From Halorarius halobius (GTDB lineage: Archaea; Halobacteriota; Halobacteria; Halobacteriales; Haloarculaceae), in assembly GCF_024298865.1 (NCBI RefSeq), contig NZ_CP101161.1, forward strand, positions 1,633,227-1,697,226: 64,000 bases of DNA. The letters run 5' to 3'. This document shows positions 9,017 through 17,174 of this stretch, in pieces. Position numbers and translations under genes: made by a program. The stretch's first letter is position 1. Each line of letters begins with the position of its first letter. The notes under the pieces are model-generated. The model ran no database searches. It was not told the DNA's origin and saw only the letters and a list, made by a program, of their open reading frames with translations.

Positions 9017-9303
9017 GTGCAAGAGCATCCCGAGACTCTTCGTTTCTCATCCGTCAGCAGAGACGCAAGTGGCGACCCGAAACCGACTACTACGGTTCGA
9101 CCACGTCTTTCCGAACACGTTACGGTTCGAGAGTCGTTCGTGAGCACGGGGGTATCCTTGAGCTGAATGACCTCGTTGACCACCGGCTTGATGTCACCGC
9201 TGAAGTTCTTGAGGGTGTTGAATACACCCTAAACGCAATACTCGAAGTAGCAGAGAATGACTGGCCAAAATATATACCGCCACCTGAGGCTAGTGGACAA
9301 CTC
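9017..9303. other. No recognisable gene
   Basis: An open frame covers most of this stretch (9013-9309, plus strand) and its second half looks superficially protein-like (around LNDLVDHRLDVTAEVLEGVE). It has no family I recognise, overlaps the end of the BKACE gene and follows a pseudogene. It contains the hairpin at 9212-9230. It may be another decayed fragment. Confidence 0.4.
9212..9230. repeat. Perfect hairpin AGGGTGT-TGAAT-ACACCCT
   Basis: Seven-base perfect arms around a five-base loop, about 75 bases beyond the stop codon of the minus-strand BKACE gene. It could be a transcription terminator for that gene, an operator, or a leftover from an inserted element. No second copy was noticed in the window. 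Confidence 0.4.
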
Positions 9304-10311
9304 TTATAGACCGATCAGTTCACGATACTCATCTGGAGTTGCAGGTTCGCGACCGAGCGTCTTCGCGAGTTGACCGTATCTCTCTACTTCTTTACCGTTG
9401 TTTTCGATTCGGTCATCCTTATGGGGATACTTGTAAATCGAATCTTCGGTTCCGACACGGACGTGGCAGCCTAAGAGCATGCCGAGCGTGGCGACATAGC
9501 TGGATGCACGTCCTGCAGCGCAGACAAAAATTTCGTGTTCACCCGGTATCTCTCGGATTCGCTCAACTTGGTACTTTAGCCCCTCTACCATCGCCTTCGG
9601 ATTGTGCATCGTTGTCGTGCCGGGCAAGCCTGGAAGGACTGCCCAGAGGTAGGGCTCCTCAACTACATCCGGTTCGATGAGGTACCGTCGCGCATTATCA
9701 ACATCACCATCGGTGTATACGGCCATCATCGTCTTAAGGCCGTTCTCTTTCATGAGCCGAGTACGCTGAATTATTTCATCCGGCGGTTCGTAGAGTACTG
9801 TGTCCCCAAGAAATGCTGCTGTAGGGTTGACCGGCGAGATTTCAAAAAGGTCATCCTCAAAGATGTTTTCCATTACTTCCCAGTCCCCGTCCCCAAACGG
9901 GATCGTGGTCCCATCGTAGACAATTTCGGAATGATCCTCTTGGAGAGGATCAAGTACCTCGTGGTAGAGGTCACGATCGAGTGTGTTCATTCCGGTATCC
10001 GGGTCACGCACGTGGAGATGTACTGACGCAGCACCGGCTTCTATCGCGTCTTCCGTCTGTTTTCGTATTTCTTGAGGCTCGATTGGCTGATTGGGGTTTT
10101 GCCGCTTACTGACGAACGCGCCTACCGGGGCGGCGGCTATTACTACTTTCTCTGGGATATCCCACTGAGGAAGAACGTCTACATCTTTTGTCGGGCCATA
10201 TTCAGTCGTGGTCAAATCTGCCATTTCGGGCAGACCATATGCGTAGGAGTAACCGGAGAGTTCTCTGCTATCCATTCGCTCTTCTAACCACTCCTCGTTA
10301 ACGTGTCCCAT
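9304..10311 (-). CDS. BKACE family (DUF849) beta-keto acid cleavage enzyme
   Basis: A 335-residue member of the BKACE family (3-keto-5-aminohexanoate cleavage enzyme relatives). These are metal-dependent TIM barrels that condense a beta-keto acid with acetyl-CoA and release acetoacetate plus a new acyl-CoA. Seen here are the AAPVGAF strand, the metal-binding HLHVRDPDTG, the YDGTT strand, and VRVGTEDSIY near the end, all typical. An N-terminal extension of about 50 residues precedes the barrel. The gene is AT-richer than the surrounding chromosome, which fits the low-GC insert. It sits near an enoyl-CoA hydratase and a MaoC remnant, which suggests a beta-oxidation-like route ending in a beta-keto acid. 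Confidence 0.85.
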   Translation of the reverse strand: MGHVNEEWLEERMDSRELSGYSYAYGLPEMADLTTTEYGPTKDVDVLPQWDIPEKVVIAAAPVGAFVSKRQNPNQPIEPQEIRKQTEDAIEAGAASVHLHVRDPDTGMNTLDRDLYHEVLDPLQEDHSEIVYDGTTIPFGDGDWEVMENIFEDDLFEISPVNPTAAFLGDTVLYEPPDEIIQRTRLMKENGLKTMMAVYTDGDVDNARRYLIEPDVVEEPYLWAVLPGLPGTTTMHNPKAMVEGLKYQVERIREIPGEHEIFVCAAGRASSYVATLGMLLGCHVRVGTEDSIYKYPHKDDRIENNGKEVERYGQLAKTLGREPATPDEYRELIGL

Positions 10312-10396
10312 GCAGATAGACGGTTATTGTCCTCCCTATGTATGGGTTTCGGTTCATATTAACTCGGGCACATATTACCTCGTTTAGTAGAGGTAG

Positions 10397-10791
10397 TCTT
10401 CTTCACCGTCGGATATCGAGGTTGGACGTACTAGTCCGGAGGTTGTCGTTGAGGATCTAGAGCAACAGGATTTCGTCAAATATGCCGGGGCAAGCGGCGA
10501 CTTAAACCCGGTTCACTACGATGAACCGTACGCCAGAGTACTGGGTAACCCTAGTGTATTCGGTCAGGGGATATTTACTGCGGGTGTAACTATGCACTGG
10601 CTGCTGATTGGTTCAGTCTCAGTAACGTCTAATCGTTCAGGACACGTTTCACATCACGCATCTGGCTAGATGATATAATAACTCCGATGGGAGAGGTGAT
10701 TGAGATTGACTGTAGGGAAGGAGAATCGGTGGTCACCGCCGAGTTTAACGTACTTACCGGAAGTGTGACATCGACGGTCTCATCTGACTAA
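10397..10791 (+). pseudogene. MaoC-like dehydratase, C-terminal domain remnant with frameshift and stop
   Basis: Translating the plus strand from 10397 gives a hot-dog-fold MaoC domain: VVVEDLEQQDFVKYAGASGD, then LNPVHYDEPYARVLGNPSVF. After a frameshift near 10597 it continues as LAADWFSLSNV, an in-frame TAA, SFRTRFTSRIW and on to TVSSD at the stop 10789-10791. The intact two-domain protein at 41201-42193 has the same order (DFVRYAGASGDFNPIHYDEQ, then HLAADWFGVG). The first hot-dog domain is missing. Two disabling changes and a missing start make function very unlikely. Confidence 0.8.
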
Positions 10792-10842
10792 AGGCGAGGA
10801 GTACTTATTTGACGATTCACCGCATCCAGAATTGCACTTGCC

Positions 10843-11637
10843 CTATTTGCCCTCAAAATTAGGATTGCGCCGGTCCTTGAAAGCGCTAACACCCTCTTCG
10901 TGATCTTGGGTTTCAAACACAGCAGCTTGAGCTGCTGCCTCATCGTGTAACGCGTCTTCAACTGATTGATCTAAACCCTGGCGAATAAGCCGTGTTGACG
11001 CTCGGAGGGCCACGGTCGGCCCTGTCGCAATCTCGTCTACGAACTCTTCGACCTGTTCGTCGAACTGCTCCTCTGGGTACACGTGATTGAATAGACCAAG
11101 TTGTTCTGCACGGCTGGCGGTCAGCAGTTCACCCGTTAATACTAGTTCTTGAGCAGTGTTCTCACCGACAATTCGGGGCAGGAGATAGGATGTTCCCGCA
11201 TCGACCGCTAAGCCCACTTGACGGAACCCGAAGCTAATCTGTGATGACTCACTTGCGAGTTGGATATCACATGCAATCGCTAGGTTTGCCCCAGCACCGA
11301 ATGCAGGTCCCTCGATCTTCGCGATAGTCGGGAGGGAAAACTTGTACACGCGAGCAATTGCTTTGCCCGTCGTCTCGACAATGTGCTGCACTCGCTCTTC
11401 GAGCGGGATTTCCCCTTCCAAGCCTTCGACCATGGCATTGATATCACCACCAGCCGAAAATGCACCATCGGCACCCTCGATTACTACACATCGTGCGGTA
11501 CTACCTTCGACTTCTTCAAGAGCCTCGAGTAAGCCGAGAGCGATGTCCTCGGTGAGCGCGTTTCGGAGATCTGGTTGATTGAGGGTGATGGTGGCCACTC
11601 CGTTATTAATGTCCACGATAGTCGCATCTTCTGACAT
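10843..11637 (-). CDS. Enoyl-CoA hydratase/isomerase family protein
   Basis: A 264-residue crotonase-fold protein. The oxyanion-hole segments are visible: GAFSAGGDIN in the first half, and KIEGPAFGAGANLAIACDIQ in the middle. The C-terminal helix and tail (HEEGVSAFKDRRNPNFEGK) are typical for hydratases. ATG 11637 is preferred over the upstream in-frame starts because the product then begins a few residues before the first beta strand. It is an intact gene in the low-GC insert, next to the BKACE gene on the same strand but separated by the MaoC remnant. The reaction could be hydration of an enoyl-CoA or an isomerase step. Confidence 0.87.
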   Translation of the reverse strand: MSEDATIVDINNGVATITLNQPDLRNALTEDIALGLLEALEEVEGSTARCVVIEGADGAFSAGGDINAMVEGLEGEIPLEERVQHIVETTGKAIARVYKFSLPTIAKIEGPAFGAGANLAIACDIQLASESSQISFGFRQVGLAVDAGTSYLLPRIVGENTAQELVLTGELLTASRAEQLGLFNHVYPEEQFDEQVEEFVDEIATGPTVALRASTRLIRQGLDQSVEDALHDEAAAQAAVFETQDHEEGVSAFKDRRNPNFEGK

Positions 11638-11755
11638 AGGTGTTTGGCATTCGGTTCTGACTACATAAGGTTTTGCCTTGGACATATACAACCCTTCGCA
11701 AAGACCCATTCCGGATATTTCTCAACCTTTGAGTGTCCCCCCGAGTCTGGATTCT

Positions 11756-11848
11756 ATGAGGTATCTAGTACGGGTAGTCATCGCGCTCATGGGGTACTCA
11801 TTCCTCCCCCTGCTGATGAATCGTGAAATCTCTAGCTCTAACGGTTGA
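11756..11848 (+). pseudogene. EamA/DMT transporter N-terminal fragment
   Basis: A 30-codon open piece reading MRYLVRVVIALMGYSFLPLL then MNREISSS and a stop. It matches the first membrane helix of the intact half-size EamA protein at 38798-39214 (NYIVWVVIALVGYTFVPPLM, then NLATQEIPSD). It breaks off after that helix. With the C-terminal piece at 8799-9016 it suggests that one transporter gene, or two copies, was dismembered in this region. Confidence 0.6.
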
Positions 11849-12220
11849 TACCGACGCTGTCTAGTGGTTGAACAGAGCCGAACTCCGTGGTTGTCGGCGA
11901 CACGGCCGGCAATCTGTTGATCAAATCGCTAGGAATCGTCTTTGAGTACTTGCAGAATCCCGGTTTCTTGATCAGCAATATCGGTTTCTGACGGCGACAT
12001 GGTTACGGTAGCGTCCACTCATAATAACTCTGATGACGGCTTTTCTTGCGTAAATTCTCTGTCTCCATAAGAATATTTTTATACACACATTTTAATATCC
12101 CACCTCATAATTTAAATACGCTCCGTGCCATCTGGCTAATTCTTCAATATTCTCGACTGAGGCGAGATATTTTGGTGTTAAAAATTTTTATATTTATATA
12201 AATGCTATTAGAGAACGTTA
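11849..12220. other. AT-rich intergenic stretch
   Basis: No gene recognised. A short minus-strand open piece beginning at 12000 is interrupted after 23 codons and has no clear family. From about 12050 to 12220 the sequence is very AT-rich. It lies downstream of the minus-strand binding-protein gene and probably holds its transcription end. Confidence 0.5.
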
Positions 12221-13330
12221 TTATTCCTGGGGTACCTTCTGATATTCGAGGTGTTCATCCCAACTACTAGGGATTAATCCTTGTTCTGCAGCACGAGCCA
12301 AGAATTTTTTATCTCCGCTTATGAATTCATCTGTAAGCTCGATATCGTTATAGATGATTGGGCTCTTATTACCATACTCGAGGTTGATTCCCCAATCGAC
12401 AATGTATTTGGCTTGTTTTTTCGTCTCGACGCCAAGCTGTTGTAAATGCTGGTCATTTGAAACTACAATCTCCTTAGGATTGTCAAAGAACCACTCGAGC
12501 CCTTTATACCACGCTTGCACTAGTCCCTTCACTGCGTCTGGCTGATTGGAGTAGTACTCTTGCGTCGTCAACCATCCGTTTAATTGGGGTCGAGCAAATC
12601 CAACTTCGGCAAGTTTATCGCCGACACTAGGCCAGATAGGCACAATTTCGGGCTCGTCTGCTAAGAAGGGAGCTCCGCCATGTATCGGTGATGACGTGCC
12701 CACAGCAATTTCTTCGTCAACGAGGAGTTGAGGGATTGCAAAAAGATCTGCGGTCACAATATTGAAATCGCTCTTATCCTGACCAAAATCATAACCATAC
12801 TCAGCCCCCATTAGGATTTTGTAAGCAGGAACGTCACCAGTTGACCAAGATCCAAGTGCGAATTTATCTCCCTCTTGAGCTAGTTTGTCAACGGTTGCTT
12901 TAGCACTTCCAGTATTGGCGGGGTCATAGGGACTTCCTTTCTTTGTCCACCAACTTACGAAGTTTGGAGCTAAGTTAGCAGCTACCGTTAAGTCCAAATC
13001 CCGATTTGCGGCCAATCTCGCAGCCTCGAGGGACCCCATTGTTTCAAAATCCGGGCGACCCGCGGCGAACATCGCTGAGCCTTCCCAGCTTTTCTTCACC
13101 TCTGGTGAATAGCCATATTCGGAAAGAGTGTTTTTGAGGATATCTGTGTCAGAATGGATGTGATCCATAACAATACCCTGAAAACCCGATGGTGCGAGCG
13201 ATATTTTCACCGTGTTTTCGCTTCCCCCACTCTCTCCATTACCTCCAGAACCAACACAACCAGCCAAACTGAACGTACTCGCAGCACCTGCTGCTTTTAA
13301 AATAGTTCTCCGCTGAGGCATCTGTGCCAT
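12221..13330 (-). CDS. ABC transporter substrate-binding lipoprotein, NMT1/SsuA-TauA type
   Basis: A 369-residue exported binding protein. The N-terminus carries a twin-arginine signal (PQRRTILKAAGAAS) and a lipobox LAGC, so it is Tat-exported and anchored by lipidation of the cysteine. A Gly/Ser/Glu linker follows. The mature part fits the NMT1/THI5-like fold used for sulfonates, taurine, thiamine precursors and phthalate-like acids. It is the last gene of a minus-strand operon: permease, ATPase, permease, amidohydrolase, binding protein. Base composition is clearly AT-richer than the flanking chromosome. Linkage to an amidohydrolase suggests the ligand is a substrate of that enzyme. Confidence 0.85.
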   Translation of the reverse strand: MAQMPQRRTILKAAGAASTFSLAGCVGSGGNGESGGSENTVKISLAPSGFQGIVMDHIHSDTDILKNTLSEYGYSPEVKKSWEGSAMFAAGRPDFETMGSLEAARLAANRDLDLTVAANLAPNFVSWWTKKGSPYDPANTGSAKATVDKLAQEGDKFALGSWSTGDVPAYKILMGAEYGYDFGQDKSDFNIVTADLFAIPQLLVDEEIAVGTSSPIHGGAPFLADEPEIVPIWPSVGDKLAEVGFARPQLNGWLTTQEYYSNQPDAVKGLVQAWYKGLEWFFDNPKEIVVSNDQHLQQLGVETKKQAKYIVDWGINLEYGNKSPIIYNDIELTDEFISGDKKFLARAAEQGLIPSSWDEHLEYQKVPQE

Positions 13331-13470
13331 ACGATAGCAATACTCTCAATATACATTAATGTTTCGGAAGTTCATCGCACGGGGAAAGACAAGGGCACAG
13401 AGTTAACCACTCGAAAAGCGCATCGGTGTAATCAGATGATATTCAATATGAGGACGTGCGATGCTAAATA

Positions 13471-14436
13471 CTAGGAGTATAGGAGTTCAGTTGCGTTCCC
13501 AGCGAGGATTCGTTGGGAATCGGTATCAGAAGTCACTTGTTCAATTGAGGTAACAAACTCACGTCCTTCTTCAGGTGATCGGGGTTCATAGGGAGCGTCT
13601 GTTCCGAAGAGAAGTTGGGTACTTGGGAACTCCTCGAGAGCCGTCCGTAGGGGTGAGGAATAGCCAAAGAAGCCAGAGGTATCCAAGTATACCTGATCCT
13701 CGAGTTGGGCTTTGAATTCTCGATAATTTTTCACGTGTTCTTGTTCCGGCCAACGGCCATCGTCAAGCTGAAGATTGATTCTGCCCATCATACTGGCGAT
13801 ATTTCCACCTAGGTGGTGGTAAACTAGATTCAGGTTAGGATATCGGTCAAGCACTCCATCGTGAATAATCTTGAAGATACTTTCTGATAGTGCGGCTTCG
13901 CGTCCAAAGATGGCGTTGAGTCGGTATTTATCATCCAATACCTCTGGATGGAGTGATTGATGTAACTTTGGATGGACCAGAATAGGAGCACTTGTTTGGT
14001 CTGCAACTTCTAGGATAGGCTCTACCTCTGGGTCATTTAGTTCTATTCCATCACTTTTCGTCGCTATAGCTCCACCGCAGTATCCATTGTCGAGGCACCG
14101 TTCAAATTCTTCTCCTGCTTCTTCACCACCTGAAGCGGTAGGAATGGCGGCGAGGCCAACGAACTGTGGATACTCTGCTATCTCTTCCAACAGTAGGTCG
14201 TTTGCGGACGCCGTTTTTTCAAGATCCCCATGTCCCATGAAGTACGGTTGCGAAAGCGCCGCTCCGTCAATTTCCGCTTCGTTAAACCAGTTTGCGCATG
14301 CCCCCATATTGGTGTGCCTTTTTCCAACATATTCATTAAATCTCTTGATATCGTCGGGGATGAGACTTTCGGAGTGGAAGTGTCCCCCGAAGTCAAACGT
14401 ACTCATCTCTTCTAGCGGGATATTGGAATTACCCAT
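13471..14436 (-). CDS. Amidohydrolase-2 (ACMSD-like) metal-dependent hydrolase/decarboxylase
   Basis: A 321-residue TIM-barrel protein of the amidohydrolase-2 family, which includes ACMSD, gamma-resorcylate decarboxylase and related hydrolases. Metal ligands are visible: the HxH near the start (GGHFHSE), a later His in LVHPK, a third in YHHLGG and the Asp in LLFGTDAPYE. It aligns from end to end with the GC-rich copy at 31052-32008. The frame is open upstream to a TTG at 14502 that overlaps the permease stop, but ATG 14436 (or 14406) matches the paralogue better. It lies between a permease and the binding-protein gene of the same operon, so its substrate is probably what that importer brings in. 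Confidence 0.85.
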   Translation of the reverse strand: MGNSNIPLEEMSTFDFGGHFHSESLIPDDIKRFNEYVGKRHTNMGACANWFNEAEIDGAALSQPYFMGHGDLEKTASANDLLLEEIAEYPQFVGLAAIPTASGGEEAGEEFERCLDNGYCGGAIATKSDGIELNDPEVEPILEVADQTSAPILVHPKLHQSLHPEVLDDKYRLNAIFGREAALSESIFKIIHDGVLDRYPNLNLVYHHLGGNIASMMGRINLQLDDGRWPEQEHVKNYREFKAQLEDQVYLDTSGFFGYSSPLRTALEEFPSTQLLFGTDAPYEPRSPEEGREFVTSIEQVTSDTDSQRILAGNATELLYS

Positions 14437-14498
14437 AGCCAAGTAGGCCACTTCCAGACATATATATATTTTGTCATTTAGATTACATATATTTATAA

Positions 14499-15308
14499 TC
14501 AACCGATTAACTCAAAGTCTGCGTCTTGGCGATACGCGAATACTCGCCGCTGCAATGGCTTGAAGAAACCATATTCGATAATCAGGATTACCACCATAAA
14601 TAGAGTTGCCCATGCCCAAGCTTCTTCGAAATTATATAGCTGATACGACTGCATTAATTTATAACCAACTCCTAGACTCGCAGCAAAAATCTCAGATATT
14701 GTCACAATCTTCCAAGAAATGGCTAGTCCAAATCGACCTGCTGTAAAAAGTGAAGGACTTACGCTGGGCAAAATCATTCGGCGTAACATTCGCAGCTTAG
14801 AAATATTAAAGGCCTTGCTCATGCGAATGAGATCAGCCTCAAGTCCTTCTACGCCCTTCCAAATATTAATAGCAATGTAAGGGAATGTAGTTAATATAGT
14901 TGCAGTAACAGGCGAAACAATACTGTATCCAAATATTAGCGTCATTACGGCAGCCCAGGCAATAGCAGGGATTGAAAGCCCAGTAATTACATATGGGGTG
15001 AAAAACTTCTGACTATAACTATTCACGCCCATGAATACCCCAACAGCCGTACCAAGAATAAGTGACCCTAGGAAACCCAACAGTGTCAAATAGAGGGTTG
15101 AAGATAAATGCGGAAAGGCCACGCCACTCTCTACTAATCCCCATGCCAAGAGAAACGTCTCGTATGGATATGGCATTAGTTGGTTGGGGAACACAGAAGC
15201 CAAGGCAAACCAACTACCAATAGCGCCGATAATTCCGATAATCCGAGCTGTTGTTCCGTCGATCTCCCGCCACTCCCTTATCCAACGGATTCTGTTACTA
15301 GTTGCCAT
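14499..15308 (-). CDS. ABC transporter permease, SsuC/TauC type (second of two)
   Basis: A 269-residue BPD-type inner-membrane permease with about six hydrophobic segments. The ATPase-contact loop is the region around MSKAFNISKLRMLRRMILPS, followed by the family's GRFGLAISWKIVTISE. The start overlaps the end of the upstream ATPase gene by 11 bases. Together with the non-identical permease at 16097-16912, it implies a heterodimeric channel, whereas SsuC/TauC systems normally use one permease gene. The coding sequence is notably AT-rich. Confidence 0.9.
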   Translation of the reverse strand: MATSNRIRWIREWREIDGTTARIIGIIGAIGSWFALASVFPNQLMPYPYETFLLAWGLVESGVAFPHLSSTLYLTLLGFLGSLILGTAVGVFMGVNSYSQKFFTPYVITGLSIPAIAWAAVMTLIFGYSIVSPVTATILTTFPYIAINIWKGVEGLEADLIRMSKAFNISKLRMLRRMILPSVSPSLFTAGRFGLAISWKIVTISEIFAASLGVGYKLMQSYQLYNFEEAWAWATLFMVVILIIEYGFFKPLQRRVFAYRQDADFELIG

Positions 15309-16092
15309 TGTCTTTGACGCTGTGGAATTGGTCTAACGCCCTCTGCCGGAAGCGTAGAAAGTCATCCGAGTCTACTTGACGGGGTCTTTCGAGCGGAACC
15401 TCAAGGTCTGCATATATTTCACCATCACCGAGCATTAACATTCTGTCGGATAACTGAATTGCCTCCGTCATATCGTGGGTGACAAAGAATACAGTCTTAT
15501 GCAATTCTTTCCAGATATCCATCAGCTCTATCCTCAGTTCTTCCGCAGTTATCTCGTCAAGATTGCTAAAGGGCTCATCCATAACCAGAATCTCTGGATC
15601 AATGCTTAGTGCTCGTGCGATGCCAACCCGCTGTCGTTGTCCTCCAGAAAGCTGGTTGGGGTATTTATCATAATGGTCGGCAAGGCCAACCATGTCTAAA
15701 TACTGTTTTGCTAGTTTGTCTGTATACTCGGAGTTATCTTCATGGACATACTCTATATTCTCTACCGCAGTGTTCCAAGGTAACAATCTCGGTGACTGGA
15801 AGACATGACCCAACGTCACGTCTCCTCCGCTTTCGGAATCGAATTGTACTCTACCTTCGCTCGGTTTGAGTACGTCACTAATGATATTGAGCATAGTCGA
15901 CTTTCCACTTCCCGATCTCCCTAAGAGCGTAACGAAGCTCCCAGGCTCAATATCGAGCGAGATTCCCTCGAAAACTCGCTCGGTCCCTTCTTGGGTATCG
16001 AAAACCATCCCCAGGTCTTCGATATGGATTGAACCGGCATCGCTTTTTGTAGATCTATCCTCGTCGGAACGGTTGGTGTTAATTGAACTCAT
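15298..16092 (-). CDS. ABC transporter ATP-binding protein, SsuB/TauB type
   Basis: A 264-residue ATPase. Walker A is GRSGSGKS, Q-loop in [12 protein letters not shown], signature LSGGQRQR, Walker [13 protein letters not shown] and H-loop [10 protein letters not shown]. The [10 protein letters not shown] stretch is characteristic for the nitrate/sulfonate/taurine group. ATG 16092 is preferred over an in-frame TTG at 16110 because it leaves the upstream permease gene intact, with a four-base gap. It lies between the two permease genes of the same operon. Confidence 0.92.
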   Translation of the reverse strand: MSSINTNRSDEDRSTKSDAGSIHIEDLGMVFDTQEGTERVFEGISLDIEPGSFVTLLGRSGSGKSTMLNIISDVLKPSEGRVQFDSESGGDVTLGHVFQSPRLLPWNTAVENIEYVHEDNSEYTDKLAKQYLDMVGLADHYDKYPNQLSGGQRQRVGIARALSIDPEILVMDEPFSNLDEITAEELRIELMDIWKELHKTVFFVTHDMTEAIQLSDRMLMLGDGEIYADLEVPLERPRQVDSDDFLRFRQRALDQFHSVKDNGN

Positions 16093-16096
16093 TGTA

Positions 16097-16912
16097 TTAT
16101 CCCCATCCAATCGTTTCGGAATCTCTCCAATCGAACATCCGTTGCTCGATCTGTCTCAGTAATCCGTATTCTAATACAAGCATAACTATTGTAAATAGTA
16201 TTGTCCATCCAAGCACCCCAGTAATAGATAAGCGCTTCATCTCAAATTGAATCATAAATCCAATCCCGGTTTGGGCAGCCACAAGTTCGGCCAAAGTTAC
16301 TATTTTCCAACTCGAGGCAAAGCCATACCTTGCACCTCCGAACCATTGAGGTAAAACAGATTGCACGATTACCCGCCGGATTGAACGTTTTTGGGATATA
16401 TTGAAGGAGCTTGACATTTGTAGAAGGTCATTGTCAATGTCCTTTACCGCTTCATAAACTTCTTGGGCAACAAAAGGGAAAGAAATCGCTGCTGCAGCCA
16501 CCATTGGGGTTATATCGCTAACGCCAAACCACATTGCCGCGAATACGGCAGCAAATAATGATGGTAGTGCTAACCCGACGGTGACATAATCCTGTAGCAC
16601 TTTCTCCCAAAACTTGCTCATGCCCATCATGACTCCAATAACCGTCCCCAACAGCATAGTTAATGAAAAACCATAAATCACCCTCCGAAATGTGTCGAAT
16701 AGGTGCTCCCACCAGATTCCACTTTCAAATAACCCAATAATAAACATCGCAACTAGCTCTGGGGAAGAAATTGTCTCTTGTAACCCAAGAACATTTGCAG
16801 TAGCCCACCAGAGGGCAATTACAAGCCCAATTGATTCTAGAAAAACTAGTTTACTGTTAGTAACTAGTGAGTTTGAAATCCCTGCCATCCGGGATTGACT
16901 TTGCATGCTCAT
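16097..16912 (-). CDS. ABC transporter permease, SsuC/TauC type (first of two)
   Basis: A 271-residue membrane protein and first gene of the transporter operon. Hydrophobic helices alternate with the coupling loop (MSSSFNISQKRSIRRVIVQS) and the GGARYGFASSWKIVTLAEL segment typical of sulfonate/taurine permeases. It resembles the second permease in layout but differs throughout, so the two are diverged partners, not a recent tandem copy. An inverted repeat at 17017-17032 is about 105 bases upstream of its start. Confidence 0.9.
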   Translation of the reverse strand: MSMQSQSRMAGISNSLVTNSKLVFLESIGLVIALWWATANVLGLQETISSPELVAMFIIGLFESGIWWEHLFDTFRRVIYGFSLTMLLGTVIGVMMGMSKFWEKVLQDYVTVGLALPSLFAAVFAAMWFGVSDITPMVAAAAISFPFVAQEVYEAVKDIDNDLLQMSSSFNISQKRSIRRVIVQSVLPQWFGGARYGFASSWKIVTLAELVAAQTGIGFMIQFEMKRLSITGVLGWTILFTIVMLVLEYGLLRQIEQRMFDWRDSETIGWG

Positions 16913-17174
16913 TGTTATCTCGTCCCAGTTAGAGCAAAGTCATTACCCGTGTTAAAGTTGTTGGTACTCGTAGTGATGACACCATGATCGTGATTGCCAG
17001 CAGCCTTCCTTGAGAAGAAGCAGACCTGCTTCAAGACCGTTTTTAACATTGGGGAATAGAAATTATGAATATTATTAACATTAAATTAAGATGAAAATAT
17101 GAATGCCTACCCGACAAGATGGGTGGCGGTTTGGAAAATTTAGAAAATGAATATGGGAAATGCAGTTGCCAAAT
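16913..17174. promoter_or_regulatory. Upstream region of the low-GC transporter operon
   Basis: About 260 bases without a gene between the SDR stop and the first permease, both on the minus strand. It contains the inverted repeat at 17017-17032 and long AT tracts at 17060-17100 that could supply promoter elements for the operon. Confidence 0.4.
17017..17032. repeat. Inverted repeat GAAGCAG-AC-CTGCTTC
   Basis: Perfect seven-base arms with a two-base centre, about 105 bases upstream of the first permease start codon. The compact palindrome is compatible with a dimeric repressor site; the tight centre makes an RNA hairpin less likely. No second copy was noticed. Confidence 0.4.

Noticed and set aside
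9013..9309. 98-codon open frame between the EamA remnant and the BKACE gene
   Set aside because: No family recognised, overlaps the BKACE stop, starts in a pseudogene. Kept only as a gene-free note.
11932..12000. Short minus-strand piece beginning MSPSETDIADQETGILQVLK
   Set aside because: Stops after 23 codons; weak resemblance to a regulator start, not enough to call.
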